Assembly (NCBI GenBank): GCA_025408405.1 | Contig: JANYJE010000006.1 | Span: forward strand, 1-43,629 | Origin: Nitrosomonadales bacterium | Lineage (GTDB): Bacteria; Pseudomonadota; Gammaproteobacteria; Burkholderiales; Gallionellaceae | Reading direction: 5' to 3' | DNA: 43,629 bases | In this document: one piece after another, positions 10,580 through 20,028 of the stretch | Numbering within the stretch: position 1 is the stretch's first letter | Layout of the letters: each line of letters begins with the position of its first letter | The notes under the pieces: model-generated | The model's database searches: none | Told to the model about the DNA's origin: nothing | The model's input: only the letters and a program-made list of their open reading frames with translations | Program-made: the position numbers and the translations under genes

Positions 10580-11350
10580 TTAAAACACCAGCACAGTGAC
10601 GATACCATCGCCGACGAACACCGCCAGCAAACTCCTGATCACTGCCTGTGATACCGCTTGCGGCACCTCGGTCATGGCTGATTTTCTGCGCAGGCCATGG
10701 TAACAAGAAACCAGCGACACCAGAATACCAAACACCGCACTCTTCAACAAAGAAGCTGCAATTTCACGGAAATCGATGATCTCGAAAAAATTGATGATCT
10801 CGCCGACGAGGGAAATATCCATGCGCAATGCAGTGACTGCCCAGCCGGTGCTGATGGCCACCACCTGGAAATAAAAGGTCAGCACAATACTGGCCAGAGT
10901 CATAGCCAAGACGCGCGGCAGCACGAGGTAGGAAATGGGTGAAATCGCCATGCTGCGCAGGCTTTTGATTTCGCTGTTAACCTGCATGGATGACAGTTCA
11001 CTGGCAAACGCCGAACTGCTGCGGCCGATGATCACAATGGCGGAAAGCAGTGGTCCCAACTCGCGCACTAGCGTCCAGATCATGATCTGTAGCGTCAGCA
11101 GCTCATTGCGTCCTACCAGGTTGTTGATCTCGGTGATCACAATCAGCCCGACGACGAAGCCAACCACGCCTATCGTCCCTATGGATTCCGTTCCGGTAAA
11201 ATACAATTGTTTCAGCAGTACCTGGCGCACCGGCCATCTTGCCAACGCAGACAACCGGCACAACACTTCCCATGCCAGGCGAAAATGTCCCGCAAGCAGC
11301 CTCAAAAGACGCCCCTGTTTCCTGCGTGAGGGATGCTGCAAGCTGGTCAC
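10580..11350 (-). CDS. MlaE-family ABC permease
   Basis: 256 residues, the usual MlaE length. The GTG start at 11350 is supported by AGGGAG six bases upstream. Conserved MlaE features: an amphipathic N-terminal region, TM helices beginning GTIGVVGFVVGLIVI, the segment ELGPLLSAIVIIGRSSSAFASEL that contacts the nucleotide-binding subunit, and the C-terminal AVFVGDGIVTVLVF. This is the inner-membrane channel part of a retrograde or anterograde phospholipid transporter. It follows nadE by 21 bases and is nearly fused to the ATPase-like gene (1-base gap). The contact segment looks normal although the partner subunit does not. Confidence 0.88.
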   Translation of the reverse strand: MTSLQHPSRRKQGRLLRLLAGHFRLAWEVLCRLSALARWPVRQVLLKQLYFTGTESIGTIGVVGFVVGLIVITEINNLVGRNELLTLQIMIWTLVRELGPLLSAIVIIGRSSSAFASELSSMQVNSEIKSLRSMAISPISYLVLPRVLAMTLASIVLTFYFQVVAISTGWAVTALRMDISLVGEIINFFEIIDFREIAASLLKSAVFGILVSLVSCYHGLRRKSAMTEVPQAVSQAVIRSLLAVFVGDGIVTVLVF

Positions 11351-11371
11351 TTCACACTCCCTAACATAGCT

Positions 11372-12976
11372 TCAAAATTCATCCTGATAGCGCACGGTAA
11401 TGGGATAGCGCCAGTCTTTGCCAAACCCGCGATCGGTGATGCGCACCCCGACAGGCGACTGGCGGCGCTTGTATTCGTTAATCTGAATCAGCCTCACCAC
11501 ACGCCGCACATCCGCATCAAGATAGCCGTGCCCGACTATCTCGGCGATCGAGAGATTCTTCTCCACGTAACTCGCCATAATGGCATCGAGTACGTCATAA
11601 GGTGGCAGGCTGTCCTGATCGGTCTGGTCAGGTTTTAATTCGGCGCTGGGAGGACGCGTGATGATGCGCTCCGGAATGACACGGCCGAGGGTGTTGCGGA
11701 AATTCGCCAATCGATACACCCAGGTCTTGCTGACGTCCTTGAGCACCGCAAAACCGCCCGCCATATCGCCGTACAGCGTGCAGTAGCCCACCGTCATCTC
11801 CGACTTATTGCCCGTGGTCAGCACCAGCGCACCTGTCTTGTTGGACAAGGCCATCAACAGCGTGCCGCGTATGCGCGCCTGCAAATTCTCTTCGGTGGTA
11901 TCGGCTGGCAAGCCTTGGAACGAGGGTTGCAGCGTATCCAGCAATGCGCTGAAGGTCGGCTGGATGTCCAGCTCCTCGTAGCGCACACCCAGGATAGCTG
12001 CCATCGCGCGCGCGTCCTCCAGGCTGATCTGTGCGGTATAAGGCGACGGCATCATTACCGCACGTACCTTGTCGGCTCCGAGCGCATCCACGGCAATCGC
12101 CAGGGTCAGCGCAGAATCGATGCCGCCGGACAAGCCCAGCAGCACGCCGGGAAATTTGTTCTTGCCGATGTAATCGCGCACCCCCAGACACAGCGCGCGA
12201 TAGATGCTGTCTTCACGCTTCAGCGCCGGCACGCGCTCACCCGCCAGCAGCTTGCCATCCTGGATTTCCAGCAGCGCCAGCGATGCTTCAAAAGACTCCA
12301 GTTGGTGAGTCAGATGCCCCTCTGCAGACATGGCGAAGGAAGCGCCGTCAAACACCAGCTCATCCTGCCCGCCCACCATGTTGGCGTACACCACCGCCAG
12401 CCCGGTTTCACCGATGCGGTCGCGGATGGCCTCATAGCGCGACTGCTGCTTGTCGATATGGTAAGGCGAGGCATTCAGCACCAGCAGCACCTGTGCACCT
12501 GCATCGCGTGCATGTTGTGCTGCATGTTCCTGCCAGATATCGGCACAAATGTTGAGCGCAAATTTGATCCCCTCCAGTTCAAACACACAGGGAGATACGC
12601 CACGGGTGAAGTAGCGCTCTTCATCGAACACGCTGTAATTGGGCAACTCGTGCTTGAGATAGGTCGCAATGATTTTGCCGTCGCGCAGCAAAGAAGCGGC
12701 GTTATAGCGCTCACCGTCCACCTCGTGCGGATGGCCAACCACCACCGCAATACCTGAAACCTGCAGTGCCATATCCTGCAACGCAGCAGCGCAGGCTTGG
12801 TAAAACCCCTCGCGCAACAGCAGGTCTTCCGGCGGGTAGCCGCACAGGCTCAGCTCCGGCGTAAGCAACAGCGCAGCACCTTGCTGCCTGGCACGGCCTG
12901 CGTAATCAAGCATCTTGGCGGCATTGGCGGAAAGATCGCCGAGTGTGCAATTAATTTGGGCAATCGCGAGTTTCAT
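11372..12976 (-). CDS. nadE: Glutamine-dependent NAD+ synthetase
   Basis: 534 residues with two domains. The N-terminal nitrilase-type amidase (1-260) frees ammonia from glutamine; its triad regions are seen as LLTPELSLCGYPPEDL, LKHELPNYSVFDE and LNICADIW. The C-terminal synthetase carries the PP-loop LGLSGGIDSALTL and the downstream motif TTGNKSEMTVGYCTLYGDM. It converts deamido-NAD to NAD in the cytoplasm. It heads a co-directional run leading through the MCE cassette to glnB; nadE and a P-II gene are adjacent in many proteobacteria, and P-II control of glutamine-dependent NadE has been described in Azospirillum. Confidence 0.95.
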   Translation of the reverse strand: MKLAIAQINCTLGDLSANAAKMLDYAGRARQQGAALLLTPELSLCGYPPEDLLLREGFYQACAAALQDMALQVSGIAVVVGHPHEVDGERYNAASLLRDGKIIATYLKHELPNYSVFDEERYFTRGVSPCVFELEGIKFALNICADIWQEHAAQHARDAGAQVLLVLNASPYHIDKQQSRYEAIRDRIGETGLAVVYANMVGGQDELVFDGASFAMSAEGHLTHQLESFEASLALLEIQDGKLLAGERVPALKREDSIYRALCLGVRDYIGKNKFPGVLLGLSGGIDSALTLAIAVDALGADKVRAVMMPSPYTAQISLEDARAMAAILGVRYEELDIQPTFSALLDTLQPSFQGLPADTTEENLQARIRGTLLMALSNKTGALVLTTGNKSEMTVGYCTLYGDMAGGFAVLKDVSKTWVYRLANFRNTLGRVIPERIITRPPSAELKPDQTDQDSLPPYDVLDAIMASYVEKNLSIAEIVGHGYLDADVRRVVRLIQINEYKRRQSPVGVRITDRGFGKDWRYPITVRYQDEF

Positions 12977-13080
12977 ACATTTTTAGCGCGCTTTGTGAGA
13001 CACGCATCATAACAACGTTTCATCCGGACAACAAAAGGCGGCGAACAGAAAACAGCGGTCAGCGCCTGAATATCTCCGGC

Positions 13081-14355
13081 TTAGTCCTCGCTCTCCGGCA
13101 ACAATGGCAGATGATCGAGATCGACGCGCTCGATGCTGGCAAAACGCTGGGTGATCTTGCGGCTGGAAATTTCCACATTGCCAGCCTCCTCGTGCGCCTT
13201 GCGGATGTTGTCGGCAAGCTTCTTCATGCGCTCGTCGAAGCGCGAGAAGTCCTTGCCCAGCTTGCCCAGCTCGTCCTTGATGATATGCACCTGCTTGCGC
13301 GTTTCCACATCCTTCAGCACGGCGCGGGCGGTATTCAGCACGGCCATCAGGGTGGTGGGAGAGACTATCCACACGCGTTTCTGCATGGCGTAATCCACCA
13401 CCTCTGGGTGATGCGCGTGGATCTCCGCGAACACGGCCTCGGCAGGAATAAACATCACCGCACCATCGGAGGTAAGCTCGGGGATGATGTATTTTCCGCT
13501 GATGTCGTCCACATGCTTCTTGATATCCGCCTTGAACTGGCGCTCAGCCAGCAAGCGCTCGGGCGGAGTTGCTGCCGCATACATGCGGTGATAGTTCTCC
13601 AGCGGAAATTTGGAATCCACCGCCACCATGCCGGTCGGTTCCGGCAGCTTCAGCACGCAATCCGCGCGCGTGCCGTTGGGCAGGGTGTATTGCATGGCAT
13701 AGGATTGCGGCGGCATGATGTTGCGCACCAGCCCCTCCAGCTGCACTTCACCAAAGGCCCCGCGCGAACGCTTGTCGCCCAGCAGTTCCTGCAGGCTCAC
13801 CATGTTCGTGGTCAGGCCGTCGATCTTCTTCTGCGCCTCGTCGATGGTGGCAAGACGGGTCATCACGTTGACGAAGGTCTCGTTGGTTTTCTTGAAGCCT
13901 TCATCCAGACGTTCGCTGACTCGTCCAGAAATCTGTTCGAGTCGTCCGTCCACCGTCTTGGCCAGCGCCTCCACGCTGCCTGCCAGATGCTGGGTGGCAT
14001 TGCGGAAGGAATTCTGGATCAGCTCCTGGTCGGCACGGCCCTGCTCCGCCAGCTTCGCCAGTGTTTGTGTGAGCATCTCGCTGCGCATCGCGTGCAGCGC
14101 ATCGCGCGTGGCGCGCAGCTCGTCGCTCACCGCCGCGCGCAGCCGCTCCGATTCGGCAGCCTGAGCCGCTATCAGCCGCTCGCCCTGCCTGTTCAGCCCC
14201 TCGTGCAGATCGGTGAGCATGGCGCGATGCTGCAATTCCAGCACCCGTGCGGCATGCGCGGGCAAACGCTGCTGCATCACCAGAAGTACGATGACCAGAA
14301 CCAGCACTACAACCATCAATACAATTTCAACCATCACAATCCAGAGCCTCGCCAT
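13081..14355 (-). CDS. rmuC: RmuC family DNA recombination protein
   Basis: 424 residues from ATG 14355; a TTG at 14358 adds one residue. One N-terminal TM anchor (VEIVLMVVVLVLVIVLLV) is followed by a coiled coil of about 130 residues and the RmuC nuclease-fold domain (about 185-370), with characteristic segments LPNGTRADCVLKLP, DSKFPLENY, and WIVSPTTLMAVLNTAR. RmuC limits recombination at inverted repeats in E. coli. The length is a little below E. coli RmuC (475). The gap to nadE downstream is 104 bases with no obvious signal. Confidence 0.93.
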   Translation of the reverse strand: MARLWIVMVEIVLMVVVLVLVIVLLVMQQRLPAHAARVLELQHRAMLTDLHEGLNRQGERLIAAQAAESERLRAAVSDELRATRDALHAMRSEMLTQTLAKLAEQGRADQELIQNSFRNATQHLAGSVEALAKTVDGRLEQISGRVSERLDEGFKKTNETFVNVMTRLATIDEAQKKIDGLTTNMVSLQELLGDKRSRGAFGEVQLEGLVRNIMPPQSYAMQYTLPNGTRADCVLKLPEPTGMVAVDSKFPLENYHRMYAAATPPERLLAERQFKADIKKHVDDISGKYIIPELTSDGAVMFIPAEAVFAEIHAHHPEVVDYAMQKRVWIVSPTTLMAVLNTARAVLKDVETRKQVHIIKDELGKLGKDFSRFDERMKKLADNIRKAHEEAGNVEISSRKITQRFASIERVDLDHLPLLPESED

Positions 14356-14370
14356 CAATTATATGCAGGG

Positions 14371-14395
14371 TGGGCAAGCGTTCTTTGTTTGCCCA
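14371..14395. repeat. Short inverted repeat (TGGGCAA / TTGCCCA)
   Basis: Perfect 7-base arms at 14371-14377 and 14389-14395 around an 11-base loop, in the gap between rmuC and the gene at 14472. It resembles the small GGGTGGGCA-type extragenic palindromes that are common in betaproteobacterial genomes. No second copy was noticed in this window, so membership of a repeat family is inference. Confidence 0.4.
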
Positions 14396-14471
14396 GCCAT
14401 TGCCAATTTTCGCCGTTCTTCAAGCAGCCAGGCGCTGAGCCTGCGCAGCCCAACGTTTTACGCGGTGAACG

Positions 14472-15017
14472 TCAACCCTGCGAAACGGTGGTTAGCGTCA
14501 CCACTAATTTTTTATCTGATATAAAAACCTTTAACACGGCGTCAGAATACGAATCGTTGGTAATAGCAAATAGCATCGGCTTTTTGTTATATATTCCTGC
14601 CGTGAAGAATTGCTTGAATTGCTTTGCATTCTCGATATTGTCGGCCGCCGCTATCTCACTTTTGTTTTGCTTGTAAAAAATCTTCCTGGCGATCCACCTT
14701 ACCTGAGATGCGATCAACTCTTGCGTCAGCGCTTTAGGATCGGCAAGGTCGGTGCTCAATTCCCCATCGACACCGAAGTTTTCACACGCTGAATATTTGA
14801 CTACAAAAACCTCATTCCTGACGGTTGTGAAGGTGGCGATTTTTTTCTTGTCATCCCATTGCGCCTTTGAGAAATCCTTGTCGGAAAAAAACGCCGGCCT
14901 TGCAATCGCGGTCACATCCATCAGGCAATTTTCGTCTTGCTCGGCACTATAAGCAGTGCCGGCATTTAAAACCAAAGAAGACACCATACAAATTCGCAAT
15001 ATTCGGCTGTACATCAT
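14472..15017 (-). CDS. Secreted hypothetical protein
   Basis: 181 residues with a clear signal peptide (ICMVSSLVLNAGTAYSA, cleavage after about residue 24) and a mature part with two cysteines (ENCLMD and SACENFG) that could form a disulfide. AAGGA lies just upstream; two ATG codons in tandem (15017 and 15014) can serve as start, the second having the better spacing. It is AT-richer than its neighbours and matches no family I recognise. The length and secretion signal suggest a small periplasmic protein. It stands alone between rmuC and typA. Confidence 0.6.
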   Translation of the reverse strand: MMYSRILRICMVSSLVLNAGTAYSAEQDENCLMDVTAIARPAFFSDKDFSKAQWDDKKKIATFTTVRNEVFVVKYSACENFGVDGELSTDLADPKALTQELIASQVRWIARKIFYKQNKSEIAAADNIENAKQFKQFFTAGIYNKKPMLFAITNDSYSDAVLKVFISDKKLVVTLTTVSQG

Positions 15018-15275
15018 AATTCCTTAGAGTTGTTCCACATAGGGCTAGCAAAGACTAGCCGAGAAGCGGTCTTGGATTGTATAGCGTTCTACGGTTAGCG
15101 CCAAAGAAATAGCCGATGTCGTCGATATTACCGGCATCCACCGTGCATGCACTGCCGGAATACCCAAGCACCTGCCATGCGGCGCTGTGGGAAGCGAAGA
15201 TGGCGGCAATTTCCAGGCCGTAAAAAAGGGCGCCTGGGCGCCCTTTTTACTGCATCGCACAACTCCAATCAATAA
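15018..15275. other. Intergenic region between the secreted orphan and typA
   Basis: 258 bases holding the typA terminator and a 6-bp hairpin (GGCTAG/CTAGCC, 15043-15060). A minus-strand frame is open from 15246 to the stop at 15055 with protein-like composition (for example GNIDDIGYFFGANRRTLYN), but it has no ATG start and its upstream end runs into the terminator. I do not call it a gene. Confidence 0.4.
15221..15250 (-). terminator. Rho-independent terminator of typA
   Basis: Perfect 12-bp arms (15223-15234 and 15237-15248) with a GC-rich core GGGCGCC and A/T runs on the outside, so it can work on either strand. It lies 28 bases downstream of the typA stop on the minus strand. Confidence 0.85.
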
Positions 15276-17081
<1,806 letters not shown>

Positions 17082-17306
17082 GTTCTGATACCTGACTCAA
17101 TTCAAAGGGCGCGCATTCTAACACATGCCGGGCGCTGCTAGACAGTTTGTTTTTATTGTGGTTGGCAGCCAGCCGGAAAGCGCCAGTCGCGGGGGAGGTG
17201 CCTCGGCAATCCCGGTGTGGCTTGATCGACATTGAGTCGTTTTCCTGCATAAACACCAGGCGAGCCAGAAGCGAGCATAATCAAACGTGAATCTGGCGGC
17301 AGCTAA

Positions 17307-19727
17307 CTATGCAACCAGCTTGTGATCGACGTGTTCGATTGAACTCAGCAAGGCCTGGATACGACTGGCCGCACCGGCAAATTCATCTGGCGCAACCGGT
17401 CGCGAGAAATAATATCCCTGAATACTGCTGCAGTTCATCTGGCGCAATAACTTGAGTTGAGCAAGATTCTCCACTCCTTCGGCAACCACTGCCAGCCCCA
17501 GGCTGCCCGCCATGGCGATAATCGCCCCCACCAAAGCCAGGTCGCTGGAATCGCTGCTCATGTCACGCACGAATGATTTGTCGATCTTGACGGTGTTAAC
17601 CGGAAAGCGCTTAAGGTAGGAAAGCGACGAATAGCCGGTGCCAAAGTCATCCAGATAAATACGGAAACCCTGCTCACGCAGCGCATTCAGCCAGCTCAAT
17701 GCCTGGCTGACATCGGTCAGCAGCACACCTTCTGTAATCTCCAGCACCAGTCGCGCAGGGTCTACACCGTAGCGACGAACAGTTTCCAGCAGTCTTGCCG
17801 GAGATATTCCATCCGGTATCTGCCGCCCGGAAATATTGATCGACAGGTAGTAATCGAGGCCTTCCGCCCGCCACTCGGATAACTGTTTGCACGCCGCTTC
17901 GAGCACCCAGAATCCAATGTCCACGACGATTCCGGTTTCCTCAGCCAGTGGAATAAAAGCATCAGGGGGGATCAGGCCATTTACCGGATGGTGCCAGCGA
18001 ATCAAGGCTTCGGCACCCACTATGCGGTTGTCGACAATATCCACTATCGGCTGATAATAGAGCCTGAATTCATCGCGCCGCAAAGCCTGATGCATGTCCA
18101 TTTCCAGCGAACGGCGCTGTTCGGCCGCTTCGGCCATACCCAGATTGAAGAAAGTGTAGCGATTGCCGCCGCCAGCCTTGGTACGACTCATGGCGAGCTC
18201 GGCATTGCGCAACAGCGTAGGCATGTCTTTTCCATCGCCGGGGAAAAACGTGATGCCGATGCTGGCGCCCAGATGTATCGGGGTCGTGTGCACATCATAA
18301 TTTTCCCGTAGCACATTGATTATGCGTTCACCAATGCGCGCAGCCAGGTGATCTTCGGATGCGAGCGGCAAAATGACTGCATACTCATCGCCGCCTATGC
18401 GTGCCACCGTATCGCCAGGCTTGAGGCAACTGCTCAGCCGCTTTGCCGCTGCCTTCAAAACCTCGTCACCCACCGGCAAACCGAGTGCCTCGTTGACGCG
18501 CTTGAACCCGTCAAGATTGATCAGCATCAGGGCAAACCCGGCATCGGATACGATGCCATATTTGCGGATGCTCATCTGCAATGCCTGCTCGATTCCCGGG
18601 CGATTTGCCACACCTGTCAGAGGATCGGTAATGATCTGCAAACGGGCAGTATGTTCGGCACGTTTAAGCTCGGTCACATCGCTGACTACCCCCTGTACCC
18701 TGTCGCCGTCAATCGGGCTGAGCAGCAGATGAAGCCAGCGTGTCGAGCCATCGCGCATAATGAATTCCATATCGGCTGAAGCAGTTTCCTTGCTGTCAAC
18801 ACAGTCACCGACAATCTGATGCAGCTTGTCCGGCAAGCTCCATGCAAGATCGGTAAGGAATTTCTGTTCAATTTCAGCCACTGGCTCTGCAGGCAATTCC
18901 AGCAGCCGGGAGATGGCGGGGTTAAAAGACTCGATGAGGCTTTCGCGATTGGCAATAAAAATTCCAGTTTCGGCATTGTCAAATATGGCGTGATATTTCT
19001 TCTCACCGATTTCATGCTGCATGCGCAACTTCTGCTCGTCTTCCAGTGAGGTTAGCAGACGGCCTGCCAATGCATTGATATCATCTGCCAGGCGCCCAAT
19101 TTCGGTTTGCGAGTGTCCGCGTGGAATGCGCAGCTGCTCTCCCGCAGTGGCATTCATGCGATGCAGGCGGTCTGATAGCGACTTGATCGGCCTGACAATC
19201 CAGATCAGCAATACCAGGAAAATTGCAGCCGCAGTACCCGCAATCTGGACACCCAGAAGCTTGCCGACGAAATGCACTTCCTGGCTGGCTTGGCGTTCGA
19301 ATTCATCGGGATCCGGATCCAGCTGAATCTCGCCAACGCTATCATCGGGATTGAAGGGCGAATGAATTATGCGCACCAGCCTGCCTTCTGCCGCTTTCTC
19401 CAATGACTGCGCAGTGGCTGAGTTTCGGTAACTGCGGGTCAGTTCCAGTTTGTCGGTGCGGATCACCACCCCCAGAACACCGGAGTGCTTAAGCAAGCCG
19501 TTGGCCACCTCTCTCGCGAGTGACGGATCTTCCGCAAAACAGGCAGAACTGGCACTACTCTCCACGGTATCCAGCAACTCACCGAGACGTGCAACAGATT
19601 GCTGCTGGATACGTTCGCGGGTCACGCGGTTGGCGACATCAATGAACAAAGCGCCGATGACGACTGCAATGACCAGAACGGCGATCGTCGTAAGGTAAAG
19701 TATGCTCTGGTCCCAGCGTTGCTTCAT
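17307..19727 (-). CDS. Membrane GGDEF-EAL protein with HAMP and PAS domains
   Basis: 806 residues: TM1 at about 11-32, a periplasmic sensor of about 120 residues, TM2 at about 155-175, HAMP, a PAS domain (about 242-355), GGDEF and EAL. The GGDEF motif is intact as GGDEY (445-449), but the inhibitory I-site position upstream reads KPGD rather than RxxD. The EAL half keeps EAL at 573-575, DDFGTGYSSL, KIDKSFV and AEGVEN, so it looks catalytically competent. It may both make and break cyclic-di-GMP; which activity dominates cannot be told. AGGG precedes the ATG by only a few bases. A cyclic-di-GMP riboswitch is present about 7 kb away. Confidence 0.93.
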   Translation of the reverse strand: MKQRWDQSILYLTTIAVLVIAVVIGALFIDVANRVTRERIQQQSVARLGELLDTVESSASSACFAEDPSLAREVANGLLKHSGVLGVVIRTDKLELTRSYRNSATAQSLEKAAEGRLVRIIHSPFNPDDSVGEIQLDPDPDEFERQASQEVHFVGKLLGVQIAGTAAAIFLVLLIWIVRPIKSLSDRLHRMNATAGEQLRIPRGHSQTEIGRLADDINALAGRLLTSLEDEQKLRMQHEIGEKKYHAIFDNAETGIFIANRESLIESFNPAISRLLELPAEPVAEIEQKFLTDLAWSLPDKLHQIVGDCVDSKETASADMEFIMRDGSTRWLHLLLSPIDGDRVQGVVSDVTELKRAEHTARLQIITDPLTGVANRPGIEQALQMSIRKYGIVSDAGFALMLINLDGFKRVNEALGLPVGDEVLKAAAKRLSSCLKPGDTVARIGGDEYAVILPLASEDHLAARIGERIINVLRENYDVHTTPIHLGASIGITFFPGDGKDMPTLLRNAELAMSRTKAGGGNRYTFFNLGMAEAAEQRRSLEMDMHQALRRDEFRLYYQPIVDIVDNRIVGAEALIRWHHPVNGLIPPDAFIPLAEETGIVVDIGFWVLEAACKQLSEWRAEGLDYYLSINISGRQIPDGISPARLLETVRRYGVDPARLVLEITEGVLLTDVSQALSWLNALREQGFRIYLDDFGTGYSSLSYLKRFPVNTVKIDKSFVRDMSSDSSDLALVGAIIAMAGSLGLAVVAEGVENLAQLKLLRQMNCSSIQGYYFSRPVAPDEFAGAASRIQALLSSIEHVDHKLVA

Positions 19728-20028
19728 ATCCCTAAAGCCCCAATTCTTAAACCAGTTTTATCCTGGCACTTACCTTTAGATTTACCCGGCTGTGGCGAAA
19801 ATTTTGCTGATGACATTGCCTGGGTCTGTTCTTCTGCCTCTAGGAGAGGGAGTATTGCGACCTGAAGAATCTCGGGCGCTCAGTCGAATTTAATACCGGC
19901 CAATTTTTTGTTCAGCAGCATAACCACTAGCTGCGCATGGTTGCCTAAAAATACAATAAAATCAATATCTCAAAAGGCCTAGATAATTCCCCAACGAATT
20001 CCTGGTTGAAGCTCCCGCATCACTGAAA
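19728..20028. other. Intergenic region, nothing recognised
   Basis: 301 bases between two minus-strand genes. It must hold the promoter of the GGDEF-EAL gene and the end of the lon-like transcript, but I see no convincing hexamer pair, no strong hairpin with a U-run, no RNA gene and no reading frame with a start. Confidence 0.5.

Noticed and set aside
13111-14676. 521-codon frame antisense to rmuC
   Set aside because: It is a mirror of the rmuC reading frame and contains no recognisable domain, while rmuC is clear on the other strand.
17160-17220. GGGATTGCCGAGG on the minus strand, like the 3' part of a second GEMM riboswitch
   Set aside because: The upstream GGCAAACC and CGCAAAG parts are missing, so there is no aptamer.
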